A DNA stretch of 64,000 bases from Geminicoccaceae bacterium (GCA_020638465.1 JACKIM010000002.1:434001-498000), one strand, 5' to 3'; shown: positions 18,621-27,612, counted from the stretch's first letter. Numbers and translations are program-made. Notes: generated from the sequence alone by a model not told the origin.

Positions 18621-18954
18621 CGAGGTCGTTCTGTTATGTGAGCGATCTCGTGGATGGCCTGATCAGGCTGATGGAGTCTCCCGACGATATCACCGGACCC
18701 GTGAATCTTGGCAATCCGACGGAGTTTTCCATCCGCGAACTCGCTGAGCTCGTCGTTGCGAAGACGGGGTCGACCTCCGATATCATCGAATTGCCTCTTC
18801 CCCAGGATGATCCGCGCCAGCGCCAGCCGAAAATCGACCGTGCGAAGATGTTGCTGGGGTGGGCGCCGACGGTGGCGCTGGCCGAAGGACTTGACCGGAC
18901 GATTGAATTTTTCGCCAGGCATCTGACTGAAATGCCCGTCAGCTGATCAGCAGA

Positions 18955-19944
18955 ATGGTCGATCCGATGGAACGCAATGTCGTCGTCGTGGGTGGTGCCG
19001 GCTACGTGGGCAGTCACGCCTGCAAGGCCCTCGCCAAGGCGGGCTACAGGCCTGTCGTTGTCGACAATCTTTCGACAGGGAATCGGTGGGCGGTGAAGTG
19101 GGGGCCCTTGGAACTCGCCGACATGCATCGTCCCGAGCAATTATCGGATGTCTTCAGGAGATATGCACCGATCGGTGTCCTGCATTTCGCAGCAGATGCG
19201 CTGGTTGGCGAGTCGATGCGGCACCCGTCCCGCTATTACCGCAATAACATCGTCGGCACACTCAATCTCCTCGATGCATGCAGGGCGGCAGATTGCCGAC
19301 ATTTTGTTTTTTCCAGTACTTGTGCCGTATATGGCAATGCCGCAGCCCTGCCGATCAGGGAGGATACGCCCACCGTTCCTGTCAATCCCTATGGTGCGTC
19401 AAAGCTGATGGTCGAACGGATCCTCGCCGACCATGCGATGGCCTATGGCCTGCGGTATGCTGCCCTTCGCTATTTCAATGCGGCCGGTGCCGATCCCGAC
19501 GGCGAGATCGGCGAGTGTCGTATCGTCGAAACGCACCTGATTCCCCTGGCGATCGACGCTGTCCTGGGGCGCCGTCCGCCGCTTCGGATCTTTGGCGACG
19601 ATTATCCCACGGAAGACGGTACCGCAATTCGTGACTATGTTCATGTAAGCGAACTGGCCTCCGCACATGTGCGGGCCCTCGACCATTTATTGCGAGGCGG
19701 AGAGCCCCTGGTCGTGAATCTCGGTTCGGGGTGTGGTCACTCGGTTCATCAGGTCATAAATTGTATCGAGAAGATATCGGGAAGGAACGTACCTCACACC
19801 GTTGAATCCCGGAGATCTGGAGATCCTCCTTTTCTTGTCGCCGATATATCGTTGGCAAAGAACGATCTGGAAATTGTATTCGACAGTGCCTTGGAAAAAA
19901 TAGTCGCTACGGCATGGTCCTGGGCAACTGCCAGACTGACATAG
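18955..19944 (+). CDS. galE: UDP-glucose 4-epimerase
   Basis: Interconverts UDP-glucose and UDP-galactose (or the N-acetyl forms), supplying galactosyl donors for the polysaccharide. The 329-residue extended short-chain dehydrogenase shows the NAD motif GGAGYVGSHACKAL, DNLSTGNRWAV, the catalytic Ser/Thr in VFSSTCAVYG, the YxxxK pair in NPYGASKLMVE, and the GalE-typical block LRYFNAAGADPDG. Length and the DYVHVSELASAH segment agree with GalE. An in-frame ATG four codons later (18967) is an equally good start; neither has a strong ribosome site. It lies 8 bases after the split uxs gene and ends convergently with the next transferase gene. Confidence 0.93.
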   Translation: MVDPMERNVVVVGGAGYVGSHACKALAKAGYRPVVVDNLSTGNRWAVKWGPLELADMHRPEQLSDVFRRYAPIGVLHFAADALVGESMRHPSRYYRNNIVGTLNLLDACRAADCRHFVFSSTCAVYGNAAALPIREDTPTVPVNPYGASKLMVERILADHAMAYGLRYAALRYFNAAGADPDGEIGECRIVETHLIPLAIDAVLGRRPPLRIFGDDYPTEDGTAIRDYVHVSELASAHVRALDHLLRGGEPLVVNLGSGCGHSVHQVINCIEKISGRNVPHTVESRRSGDPPFLVADISLAKNDLEIVFDSALEKIVATAWSWATARLT

Positions 19945-19996
19945 GAGTTTTCTCGAATGACCTTCTTCCGCGTTCGCGGTTTCGAAATTTTCGGGT

Positions 19997-21532
19997 TCAG
20001 TAGGCGTTGGGGTGGGCGAAGCCGACGAAGATGGTCAGCAGGATGATTCGCAGGTCGAAGGCCAGCGACCAGCGTTCGATATAGAAGAGATCGTACTGGA
20101 CGCGGCGCTCCATCTTTTCCAGTGTGTCGGTCTCGCCGCGCAGGCCATTGACCTGGGCCCAGCCGGTAATGCCGGGCTTGACCTTGTGACGGGCGAGATA
20201 TTCGTCGATCAGGCGGGCATATTGTTCGTTGTGGGCGACGGCGTGCGGACGCGGACCGACGATCGACATGTCTCCGAGGAGGACATTGAGGAACTGGGGA
20301 AGTTCGTCGAGACTGGTGCGGCGGATGAAGCGTCCCACACGAGTGATACGGTCGTCATCCTTCTTCGCCTGGCGGACGATGGCACCATCCTCGCAGGTTT
20401 CCACATACATCGAGCGGAATTTATAGACCTCGATGATCTCGTTATTGAAGCCGTAGCGCTTCTGCTTGAACAGGATCGGGCCCTTGGAGGTGAGCTTCAC
20501 GGCCAGCGCCACGGCGATCATGACCGGCGAGATCAGGAACAGGATAACGGTGGCGAGGATGCGGTCCTCCACGGCCTTGACGATCCAGTCCCATCCGGCG
20601 AGCGGCTTCTCCGAGACATTGATGACGGGAACGCCGCCCAGCTGGGACATTTCCATGTTGGGGATATCAAGGCCGATGACGTCGGGACAGAGGCGGATGT
20701 CGACCGGCAGGTTCCGGAGCTTGCGCATCCAGTTGAAGAGCCGGCCCTCCGCACTCCAGGGCAGGGCGACAACCACCTGGTCGACCCGGTGCTCGCGGGC
20801 GAACATCAACAGGTCATCGAGTGTCCCCAAAACGGGATAACCGGCGACATAGTCGGGAACGCGATCCTTGCGGTCATCGAACAGGCCGATGAGATTGACG
20901 CCGGGATCGGCCTTTTGAAGGTTCTCGACGAAGCGTCTCCCATGCTCGCCCGCGCCAATCACGACGACGTTGCGGTGAAGGCGGCCGGTATTGTACCAGG
21001 CCCTGAGCTGCAGCCGCAGGCCGATCCGCAGGCCGATCAGCATGATGAAGCCTGTCACCAGCCACAGGGCCACCCAGGCGCGAGAGACCTCGTCCAGGAT
21101 CTGCGCCATGAAGCCCAGCGCGAGCATGAGGGCGACGACCAGCGGCCAGACCATGATGAGCCGCTTGGCCTGCTCGTAGAGCGAGGGAAGGTGCTTGAAG
21201 TTGTAGATGCCGGCGAGCTGGAAGGAATTGATGGCGAGAACGACGCTAAGCGCCAACGAGTAATAGGTGAAGGCGACGGGCGCATTGCCGCTGAACCGCA
21301 TGTAGTGCGACAGGAATCCGGCAAGGACGATCACGATGGCGTCGGCCAGCCGCACCAGCCCGACGACCACCTGCGGCGAGAGCCAGTCCGAGCGGGGCGG
21401 CCCTGAACGGCCGTGGGTCTTGCCGCCATGGTCGATTGTCAACTGCACGCTATGCCATCCACTTGTCGAACATGAATTCTTGAGGAACGATTGCCGCAAG
21501 AGCATTACGGTTTCGTCCTCGGGATCATTCAT
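19997..21532 (-). CDS. Undecaprenyl-phosphate glucose phosphotransferase (initiating enzyme 2)
   Basis: A 511-residue WcaJ-type enzyme that transfers glucose-1-phosphate from UDP-glucose to undecaprenyl phosphate at the inner membrane. It has N-terminal membrane helices (about residues 60-185), the CoA_binding_3 Rossmann segment (VVVIGAGEHGRRFVENLQ), a cytosolic-loop membrane helix (LATVILFLISPVMIAVALAV), and the catalytic domain with KFRSMYVETCEDG, RRTSLDELPQFLNVLLGDMS, IVGPRPHAVAHNE and KPGITGWAQVNGLRGET. The VGPRPHAxxHN form is typical of the WcaJ/ExoY glucose-type branch. A Met at 21505 has a better ribosome site (GAGGA) than that at 21532, so the first nine codons are uncertain. It is transcribed opposite to the rest of the locus. 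Confidence 0.93.
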   Translation of the reverse strand: MNDPEDETVMLLRQSFLKNSCSTSGWHSVQLTIDHGGKTHGRSGPPRSDWLSPQVVVGLVRLADAIVIVLAGFLSHYMRFSGNAPVAFTYYSLALSVVLAINSFQLAGIYNFKHLPSLYEQAKRLIMVWPLVVALMLALGFMAQILDEVSRAWVALWLVTGFIMLIGLRIGLRLQLRAWYNTGRLHRNVVVIGAGEHGRRFVENLQKADPGVNLIGLFDDRKDRVPDYVAGYPVLGTLDDLLMFAREHRVDQVVVALPWSAEGRLFNWMRKLRNLPVDIRLCPDVIGLDIPNMEMSQLGGVPVINVSEKPLAGWDWIVKAVEDRILATVILFLISPVMIAVALAVKLTSKGPILFKQKRYGFNNEIIEVYKFRSMYVETCEDGAIVRQAKKDDDRITRVGRFIRRTSLDELPQFLNVLLGDMSIVGPRPHAVAHNEQYARLIDEYLARHKVKPGITGWAQVNGLRGETDTLEKMERRVQYDLFYIERWSLAFDLRIILLTIFVGFAHPNAY

Positions 21533-21626
21533 CTCACAATCGTATGAATCTTTGGTTAAGACCCGACGGCCGGATGTCCTGATCGCCGAGCCGATTTATA
21601 TCATCAACAGTGTCTGAAAAACCACA

Positions 21627-21647
21627 AATTCTACTATAGGTAGAATT
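21627..21647 (-). terminator. Terminator of the carnitine-type operon
   Basis: A perfect 8-base stem (AATTCTAC / GTAGAATT, 5-base loop) starts at the caiD-like stop codon and is followed on the minus strand by TGTGGTTTTTC. It ends the six-gene operon before the divergently organised transferase gene. Confidence 0.7.
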
Positions 21648-22425
21648 ATTTTCCACGCCAGACAGGCTCCCGCTTTTCGGCGAATGCCTTCGCGCCCTCA
21701 AGCTGGTCCTCGCTTTCGTAGAGCTGCCGGACGGTGGCGATCCGTTTGCCGGTCACCATGTCCATGGCCTGCTGAAACGGCAGATGGCCGGTTTCCCGCA
21801 GCGTTTCCTTGATGGCGGCAAAGACCAAAGGCGGGCCTCCGGCGAGCAGCCCCGCGATTTCCAGTGCGCGTTCGAGCAACTTCCCGGCCGGCACGACCTC
21901 GTTGACCAGTCCGAAGTGGTGGGCTTCTCCGGCATCCATCCATCGACCGGTAAACAGCATGTCCATGGCCACATGGAACGGGAGGCGTCGCGGCAGCTTG
22001 ATGGTGGCGGCATCGGCCAGCGTGCCGGCCCGGATCTCCGGAAGGGCCAGGCGGACGTGCTCGGCGGCGATGATCAGGTCGCAGGCCAGTGCCAGTTCGA
22101 ACCCGCCGCCGACGGTCATGCCGTTGAGGGCGGCGATCACCGGCTTGTTCAGGCCGGGAAGCTCCTGAAGCCCGCCAAATCCACCGACGCCATAATCCTG
22201 ATCCGGGCGCTCATCGCCGGCAGCCACGGCCTTGAGGTCCCATCCGGCCGAAAAGAACTTTTCGCCCCCGCCGGTGACGATGGCGACCCGAAGGCCGGTA
22301 TCGTCGCGAAAGGACGCAAAGACCCGTCCGAGCTCGCGACTGGTGGCCGCATCAATGGCATTGGCCTTGGGCCGGTCGAGGGTGACGATGAGGGTCCTGT
22401 CGCGTTGTTCGGTACGAACGGTCAT
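21646..22425 (-). CDS. caiD: CaiD-like crotonobetainyl-CoA hydratase (crotonase family)
   Basis: A 259-residue crotonase-fold enzyme that is closest in pattern to E. coli CaiD, which hydrates crotonobetainyl-CoA to L-carnitinyl-CoA. Shared blocks include LDRPKANAIDAATS, GEKFFSAGWDLKA, GGFGGLQE, KPVIAALNG, GGGFELALACDLIIA and the C-terminal FAEKREPVWRGK, nearly the same ending as CaiD. The start overlaps the upstream ligase gene by four bases. Neighbours encode carnitine dehydrogenase, dehydrocarnitine cleavage and CoA-handling enzymes, which strongly supports a carnitine or crotonobetaine substrate over a generic enoyl-CoA. It is the last gene of the operon. Confidence 0.85.
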   Translation of the reverse strand: MTVRTEQRDRTLIVTLDRPKANAIDAATSRELGRVFASFRDDTGLRVAIVTGGGEKFFSAGWDLKAVAAGDERPDQDYGVGGFGGLQELPGLNKPVIAALNGMTVGGGFELALACDLIIAAEHVRLALPEIRAGTLADAATIKLPRRLPFHVAMDMLFTGRWMDAGEAHHFGLVNEVVPAGKLLERALEIAGLLAGGPPLVFAAIKETLRETGHLPFQQAMDMVTGKRIATVRQLYESEDQLEGAKAFAEKREPVWRGK

Positions 22426-24506
22426 GATTTCTCCGCAGGGTACATCCGCAAGATGGCATCGGCCGCCACGGCCTTGCTGGCCGTCACGATGAGCGGGTTG
22501 ATCTCCAGTTCAACGAGTTGCCGTTCATGGGCGAGGGCGAAGCGCTGCAGCGCCAGGATTGCTTCGACCGTCGCATCGATATCGCCCGCACGACCCGGAC
22601 CGTCGCCCGCGAGGCGACGTGCCACGCGCAGCCGGCCGATGGCCTTGCGGATACTTTCTTCCGTTTCGGGGATGATCAGCACCTGTCGATCATTGAACCA
22701 CTCGACCAATGTGCCGCCCGAACCGATCACGAGGTATAACCCCAGGGCCGGATCGTGGCGAATCCCGACCAGCAGTTCACCGACGGTTCCACGGATCATC
22801 CGTTCGACGAGGACGCGCGCCGAGATTTCCAGGAGTGCGCGCGTGGCGAGGTCGATGCTTCCGGGGTCGCGCAGGTCGAGATGCACGCCACCTCTCGCGC
22901 TCTTGTGGGCGATCTCGGCGCTCAGGGCCTTGAGGACGACCGCACCTCCGATATCGGCGGCGGCATCGATGGCGTCCTGCGGCGAGGCGACGGGGCGGCC
23001 GACCGGAATCGCGATCCCGTAAGCCGCGATCAGCCGCTTGGCCTCGGCCTCGTCGAAGCTGCGCACGGGACGTCCTTCATCAGCCGGGGATGGCGGCCCA
23101 TCGCATTCGTTCCCGTCATCGCGATTGATGACCGGCGATCCGGCATGGCTGCCGATGAATGCCGCCGCCGCCACCGCGTCGAGACTGTCCTCGATGCCGC
23201 AAAGCGGGACGATACCGCGCTCGACGAGGCTTTCCGCCAACATTTCGGGCATGGCTTCCGGCAGGCTGGAGACCACGGCAATGCGCTTGCCGGCCGCGTC
23301 GCCGGCCCTGATCCACGCATCGAGCACCGCACGCCATTCTTGATCGGGACAACGGTCTGTGCGCGGCATGTCGAGCACGAGTGCTGCGAGGGCGTGGCCA
23401 CCTCGCATTGTCGCCTCGAAGGTTCGTTCGAGACGCTCCGGCCTGAGCCAGTCGAAGGTATGATAGTCGAAGGGATTGCCGATCGTCACGAGCGGATTGG
23501 TCGTCGCTGCAATACGCTCGACATCGTCATCGTCGAAGGGACTGAGGTCGATGTCCCGCGATGATGCGGCATCGGCCACCAGCGCCGCCTCGCCACCGGA
23601 ACAGCTCAAAGATACCAGGCTGCGGCCGGGCAGGGCACCATGTACATGCAGGAGCTTGAGTGTTTCGAGGAAGGCGCCGATCGAGTCGACACGGGCCGCA
23701 CCGATACGCCGCAACCAGGCGTCGAGCACGTCGTCGCTGCCGGTGATCGTTGCGGTATGACTCACCACCTGCCGCGCTCCGGCTTCGCTGCGCCCCGATT
23801 TGAGGACTACCACGGGGCGATTCTCCGATCGCGCGTGTTCCACGGCACCGGCTAGGGCGGTCGCCCGGGATATCCCTTCGAGATGCAGGCCAATGGCCGT
23901 TATCCGGTCGTCGTCGAGCAGGGCTTCGACAAGATCGGCCGCATCGACGCTGGCCTGATTGCCCAGTGCGATGACAAAGGCGATCGGCAGTCCACGCCGT
24001 TGCATGGTCATGTTGATGAGAATGTTGCTCGACTGGCCGATGATGGCGACGCCGCGTCGGCAAGGCTTGCCGCCGTGATGGTCCAGCCACAGGGCTGCAC
24101 CGTCGAGATAGTTGATGAAGCCGTAAGCATTCGGACCGATGACCGGCATTCTGCCGGCGGCTTCGACCAGGTTGCGTTCGAGCACCGCACCGATCGTACC
24201 TGTCTCGCGATAGCCGGATGCGTAGGCGATTGCGCCGCCGGCACGCTTCACGCGAAGTTCGGCCATGATGTCGATGCTGGCCTTGCGGTTGACGGCAACA
24301 AAGGCAGCATCAGGCGAGATGTCGAGATCGGTGATACCGGGGACTGCAGCAATGCCCTCGATCTCGTCATGGTCGGGGTGGACGGCGCGGATCTGGCCAC
24401 CATAGCCGCTCCGGCGCAGGGTGCGGATGACGGACGCCGCGATCGCGCCGCCGATTACCGCGATCGATCGGGGATGCAGCAGCCGGTCGAGCGATGGTCT
24501 GTCCAT
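22422..24506 (-). CDS. NDP-forming acyl-CoA ligase (ACD superfamily)
   Basis: A 694-residue acetate:CoA-ligase (ADP-forming)-type protein with fused alpha and beta parts: CoA-binding domain (LLHPRSIAVIGG), succinyl-CoA-ligase-like domains, the phosphohistidine segment VVSHTATITGSDD, and a C-terminal ATP-grasp part (VVLKALSAEIAHKSARGGVHLDL, VELEINPLIV). Such enzymes interconvert acyl-CoA + NDP + Pi with acid + CoA + NTP. In this operon it could activate a betaine or recover ATP from a betaine-CoA. The ATG at 24506 sits one base after the preceding stop, so the frame upstream is not used. Substrate is not determined by sequence. Confidence 0.88.
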   Translation of the reverse strand: MDRPSLDRLLHPRSIAVIGGAIAASVIRTLRRSGYGGQIRAVHPDHDEIEGIAAVPGITDLDISPDAAFVAVNRKASIDIMAELRVKRAGGAIAYASGYRETGTIGAVLERNLVEAAGRMPVIGPNAYGFINYLDGAALWLDHHGGKPCRRGVAIIGQSSNILINMTMQRRGLPIAFVIALGNQASVDAADLVEALLDDDRITAIGLHLEGISRATALAGAVEHARSENRPVVVLKSGRSEAGARQVVSHTATITGSDDVLDAWLRRIGAARVDSIGAFLETLKLLHVHGALPGRSLVSLSCSGGEAALVADAASSRDIDLSPFDDDDVERIAATTNPLVTIGNPFDYHTFDWLRPERLERTFEATMRGGHALAALVLDMPRTDRCPDQEWRAVLDAWIRAGDAAGKRIAVVSSLPEAMPEMLAESLVERGIVPLCGIEDSLDAVAAAAFIGSHAGSPVINRDDGNECDGPPSPADEGRPVRSFDEAEAKRLIAAYGIAIPVGRPVASPQDAIDAAADIGGAVVLKALSAEIAHKSARGGVHLDLRDPGSIDLATRALLEISARVLVERMIRGTVGELLVGIRHDPALGLYLVIGSGGTLVEWFNDRQVLIIPETEESIRKAIGRLRVARRLAGDGPGRAGDIDATVEAILALQRFALAHERQLVELEINPLIVTASKAVAADAILRMYPAEKS

Positions 24507-24507
24507 T

Positions 24508-25668
24508 TCATGCCCCCAGAGGGCGAAGGAGATCCCGGCTGATGATGTGCCGCTGGATCTCCGAGGTTCCTTCCCAGATCCGCTCGACCCGCGCATCGCG
24601 CCAGAAGCGCTCGATGCCGGTTTCGGCCATGAGCCCCATTCCGCCGAATATCTGCAGGGTGTGATCGGTGACGCGTGCCAGCATTTCAGTGGCGTAGAGC
24701 TTGGCCGAGGCAATCTCGCGATTGGATTCGAGCCCCTGATCGAGACGCCATGCCGCCATCAACGTGAGGAGATCGGCAGCGTCGATTTCGGTGATCATGT
24801 CGGCAAGCTTGAAAGAGGTGCCCTGGAACCTGCCGATGGGCTGCCCGAATTGCCGGCGCCCGGCTGCCCAGTGCAGGGCCTGGTCGAAGACCCGCCGTGC
24901 CCGACCCACGCTCATGGCCGCCACGGTGATGCGGGTCGCGAACAGCCACTCATTGGCCAGATCGAAGCCGCGGCCTTCCTCTCCGAGAATGGCTCCGGCC
25001 GGCACACGGCAGTTATCGAAGGACAGTACGCAGTTGTGATAACCGCGATGCGAAACCGAGTTGTAGCCGGGGAGAATCTCGAATCCGGGAGTTCCCTTGT
25101 CCACGAGAAAACAGGTGATGCGCTTCCTGGGGCCGCGTGGCGAGTCGTCCTCGCCGGTTGCGGCAAACAGGATCACGAAATCGGCGATATCGGCATGGCT
25201 GATGAAGTGTTTTGTGCCATTGATGATCCAGTCCGACCCGTCGGGTTTCGCTGAACAGCGCATGCCGCGTACATCGGAGCCTGCATCGGGTTCCGTCATG
25301 GCCAGGCAGTCGATCTTCTCGCCCCGCACGCAGGGCGCAAGGTAGCGTTCGCGCTGAACGTCGTCGCAGGCGCAGAGGATCCCCGAAGGACGCCCCCAGA
25401 ACACGGACAGGGCATAGGACGCACGCCCGAGTTCGCGTTCGAGCAGCGTGAATGCCAGGTTGTCCAGCCCGCCGCCGCCGAACGCTTCGGGGATGTTGGG
25501 TGCGTAGAAGCCCAGTTCCCGGACTTTGCGCTGGATATCGCGACCGATCTCGACCGGTACTTTTCCGGTGCGCTCGACTTCGGCTTCGAGTGGATAAAGT
25601 TCCCGTTCGACGAAGTTACGCACCGTATCGACGATCAGCTCCTGTTCATCGGTGAGTGCAAGGTTCAT
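24508..25668 (-). CDS. Acyl-CoA dehydrogenase, CaiA/gamma-butyrobetainyl-CoA type
   Basis: A 386-residue FAD acyl-CoA dehydrogenase. The family blocks are all present: LAMTEPDAGSDVRG, KHFISHADIADF, SFDNCRVPAGAILG, GRRQFGQPIGRFQG, QIFGGMGLM, and the catalytic-base region RIWEGTSEIQRHII. In this operon the likely reaction is oxidation of gamma-butyrobetainyl-CoA to crotonobetainyl-CoA, which the CaiD-like enzyme then hydrates. CaiA in E. coli runs the reverse reduction anaerobically. The gene overlaps the carnitine dehydrogenase gene by four bases. Substrate is inferred from neighbours, since the fold alone does not fix chain type. Confidence 0.85.
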   Translation of the reverse strand: MNLALTDEQELIVDTVRNFVERELYPLEAEVERTGKVPVEIGRDIQRKVRELGFYAPNIPEAFGGGGLDNLAFTLLERELGRASYALSVFWGRPSGILCACDDVQRERYLAPCVRGEKIDCLAMTEPDAGSDVRGMRCSAKPDGSDWIINGTKHFISHADIADFVILFAATGEDDSPRGPRKRITCFLVDKGTPGFEILPGYNSVSHRGYHNCVLSFDNCRVPAGAILGEEGRGFDLANEWLFATRITVAAMSVGRARRVFDQALHWAAGRRQFGQPIGRFQGTSFKLADMITEIDAADLLTLMAAWRLDQGLESNREIASAKLYATEMLARVTDHTLQIFGGMGLMAETGIERFWRDARVERIWEGTSEIQRHIISRDLLRPLGA

Positions 25669-26627
25669 GGACGTCCCGCCCGGGCATTCAGGACCTCGCC
25701 GGCGCCGAAGTCCCGGGTGGCGAGACCCTTCATGATCTCGACCAGGCAGTTGTCCCGCATCGTCTCGAAGTGGCTCACCGGCAGGCCGCCGGCCTGGGCA
25801 TCCGATTGTTCGCAGATGCGGTCGAGCAACGCATCATCGAGTTCCGGAGTATCCATCAGCTTCGTCCATGGCCATTTCAGGCTCGGCCCGAACTGTTCCA
25901 TGAAATGCCGCATGCCCGCTTCGCCACCGCCGACCCGGTAGGTGAGGAAGGGTCCGAAGAACGCCCAGCGCAGACCCGGCCCGAAGCGGATCGCGTCGTC
26001 GATCTCTTCCGCGGTAGCGACCCCGTCATGCACGAGCCAGAGCGCTTCGCGCCACATCGCCTCCATCAGGCGGTCGGCAATGAACCCGTCGACCTCGTTG
26101 CGCACGTGCAGCGGCCGCATGGCGACGCTGCGATAGAGCGCGATGGCCTTCTCCTTTGCCTCGTTCGAGGTTGCCGCTCCGCCGCAGACCTCGACCAGTG
26201 GCACCAGGTAGGGAGGCACGAACGGATGGCCGACAACGAACCGCCCGGGGTGAACCATATCTTTTTGCAAATCACTGGGACGAAGGCCGGAGGTCGATGA
26301 TGCGATCACGGTGTCAGCCGGAGCATGCCGCGATATTTCAGCCAGTATCTCCTGCTTGAGCTCCAGCCGCTCGGGCACCGATTCCTGGATGAAACCGGCA
26401 TTACCGACGGCAGCGGCGATGTTGTCGACGAGGTCGACCTTTCCGGCTTCGCGGTCGAGCCAGCCCAATTGCCCGTAGGCCCCTCGCGCATTGGCCAGCT
26501 GTCTGTCGATCATGGATCGGGCATTCGCCGCAGGATCGAACAGCTTCACGTCATGTCCGTGCAGCGAGAAGCGCGCCGCCCAGCCGCCACCGATCACTCC
26601 GCCACCGATGAGGCCGATCCTGGTCAT
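25665..26627 (-). CDS. lcdH: L-carnitine dehydrogenase
   Basis: NAD-dependent oxidation of L-carnitine to 3-dehydrocarnitine. The 320-residue protein has the Rossmann motif GLIGGGVIGGGWAARF, IQESVPERLELK, ASSTSGLRPSDLQ, VGHPFVPPYLVPLVEV, MWREALWLV and the diagnostic run GLRWAFFGPF with GGEAGMRHFMEQFGP and KWPWTKLMD, which are shared with rhizobial and pseudomonad carnitine dehydrogenases. Some homologues carry a C-terminal thioesterase domain for the later betainyl-CoA; this one ends after the dehydrogenase part and has none. It overlaps both neighbours by four bases, between the BKACE and acyl-CoA dehydrogenase genes. Confidence 0.9.
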   Translation of the reverse strand: MTRIGLIGGGVIGGGWAARFSLHGHDVKLFDPAANARSMIDRQLANARGAYGQLGWLDREAGKVDLVDNIAAAVGNAGFIQESVPERLELKQEILAEISRHAPADTVIASSTSGLRPSDLQKDMVHPGRFVVGHPFVPPYLVPLVEVCGGAATSNEAKEKAIALYRSVAMRPLHVRNEVDGFIADRLMEAMWREALWLVHDGVATAEEIDDAIRFGPGLRWAFFGPFLTYRVGGGEAGMRHFMEQFGPSLKWPWTKLMDTPELDDALLDRICEQSDAQAGGLPVSHFETMRDNCLVEIMKGLATRDFGAGEVLNARAGRP

Positions 26628-27517
26628 GCGAATTTCCTCAAGCGGAGTTTCTCCCTGACCTCGGAAGGGCCGACAATCCGCGCGCCCATGGCGGTCAGGA
26701 TCGTCGCCGCCCGCTCGACCAGCTGGGCGTTGGTAGCCAGGATGCCGCGCGAAAGGTAGATGTTGTCCTCAAGGCCGACACGGACATTGCCTCCCGCAAG
26801 GGCGGCCATGGCAACGAAGGGAAGCTGCATCCGGCCGATGGAAAAGGCGGAGAACACCGTACCCGGGGGAAGCTGGTTGACCATTGCCAGCAATGTGCCG
26901 GGATCGTCGGGCGCGCCGTAGGGGATGCCGGTGCATAGCTGGACGAGGAACGGCTCGTCGATCAATCCTTCCTTGAGCAATTGTCTGGCCATGACCAGAT
27001 GGCCGGTGTCGAACACCTCGACCTCCGGCCGGACGCCGGCCTTCTGGATGCGTGCGGCCATCGCCCGCAACATGGCGGGCGTATTGGTCATGACGTAGTC
27101 GCCCTCGGCGAAGTTCATCGTGCCGCAGTCGAGCGTGCAGATCTCGGGCAGCAACTCGCTGACATGCTCCAGGCGTTCCTCTGCCCCCGCCATGTCCGTA
27201 CCTTCGGCGTTGAGCGGCAGGGGGTGGTCGACCCCGCCCAGCATCAGGTCGCCCCCCATCCCGGCGGTGAGATTGAGGACGACATCGACATCGGCGGAGC
27301 GCACCCGATCGACGACCTCGCGGTAGAGTTCCACCCGTCGGGATGGCTTTCCGGTCTCCGGATCCCGCACGTGACAATGGGCGATGGCTGCCCCGGCCCG
27401 TGCCGCTTCGATCGCATCGCGGGCGATTTCCCCAGGCGTCACCGGCACCTTGTCGCTCTTGTCTGTGGTATCTCCCGCACCGGTAAGGGCAGCGGTGATG
27501 AAGACCTCGTAATTCAT
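26624..27517 (-). CDS. BKACE-family 3-dehydrocarnitine cleavage enzyme
   Basis: A 297-residue DUF849 beta-keto-acid cleavage enzyme. In carnitine degradation this family converts 3-dehydrocarnitine and acetyl-CoA to glycine-betainyl-CoA and acetoacetate. Visible blocks are the opening VFITAALTGAGDTTDKSD, PVTPGEIARDAIEAARAGA, the zinc-binding HCHVRDPETGKPS, LNLTAGMGGD, DCGTMNFAEGDYV, EVEVFDTGHL and VGLEDNIYLSRG. The start overlaps nothing upstream (95-base gap to the CoA-transferase gene) and GGGAGAGG precedes the ATG; its end overlaps lcdH by four bases. Coupling to lcdH makes dehydrocarnitine the most likely keto acid. Confidence 0.88.
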   Translation of the reverse strand: MNYEVFITAALTGAGDTTDKSDKVPVTPGEIARDAIEAARAGAAIAHCHVRDPETGKPSRRVELYREVVDRVRSADVDVVLNLTAGMGGDLMLGGVDHPLPLNAEGTDMAGAEERLEHVSELLPEICTLDCGTMNFAEGDYVMTNTPAMLRAMAARIQKAGVRPEVEVFDTGHLVMARQLLKEGLIDEPFLVQLCTGIPYGAPDDPGTLLAMVNQLPPGTVFSAFSIGRMQLPFVAMAALAGGNVRVGLEDNIYLSRGILATNAQLVERAATILTAMGARIVGPSEVREKLRLRKFA

Positions 27518-27612
27518 GCGCGACCTCTCCCTGACCTGAATGACGATAGAACTCTATCGGGATCTTGGCGAGGACCGTTGAGCGATATGGAGGATTTCCA
27601 TATCGCCTGCAT

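Larger units (their letters stand above)
16647..18946 (+). pseudogene. uxs: UDP-glucuronate decarboxylase gene split by an insertion sequence
   Basis: UXS makes UDP-xylose from UDP-glucuronate. The first 213 codons (16647-17286) have the NAD motif GGAGFIGS, STSEIYGDP and the catalytic ACYDEGKR, up to SIYGNGSQ. An IS256-family element follows. Reading then resumes at 18621 with TRSFCYVSDLVDGLI and ends normally at 18946. Removing the element plus one copy of the 9-base duplication (GTAGTCAGA) restores one 321-residue reading frame without any other change. As it stands, the 5' part reads 12 codons into the element and stops at 17324, losing the C-terminal third. No other uxs is seen in the window. 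galE follows 8 bases after the stop. Confidence 0.93.

Noticed and set aside
18638..18946. Independent gene of 102 codons after the insertion sequence
   Set aside because: It is the C-terminal part of uxs; joining it across the element gives a continuous family-matching frame.
20012..21406. Open frame of 464 codons on the plus strand
   Set aside because: Antisense to the WcaJ-type transferase; no recognisable domain and abnormal His/Asp/Gln-rich composition.
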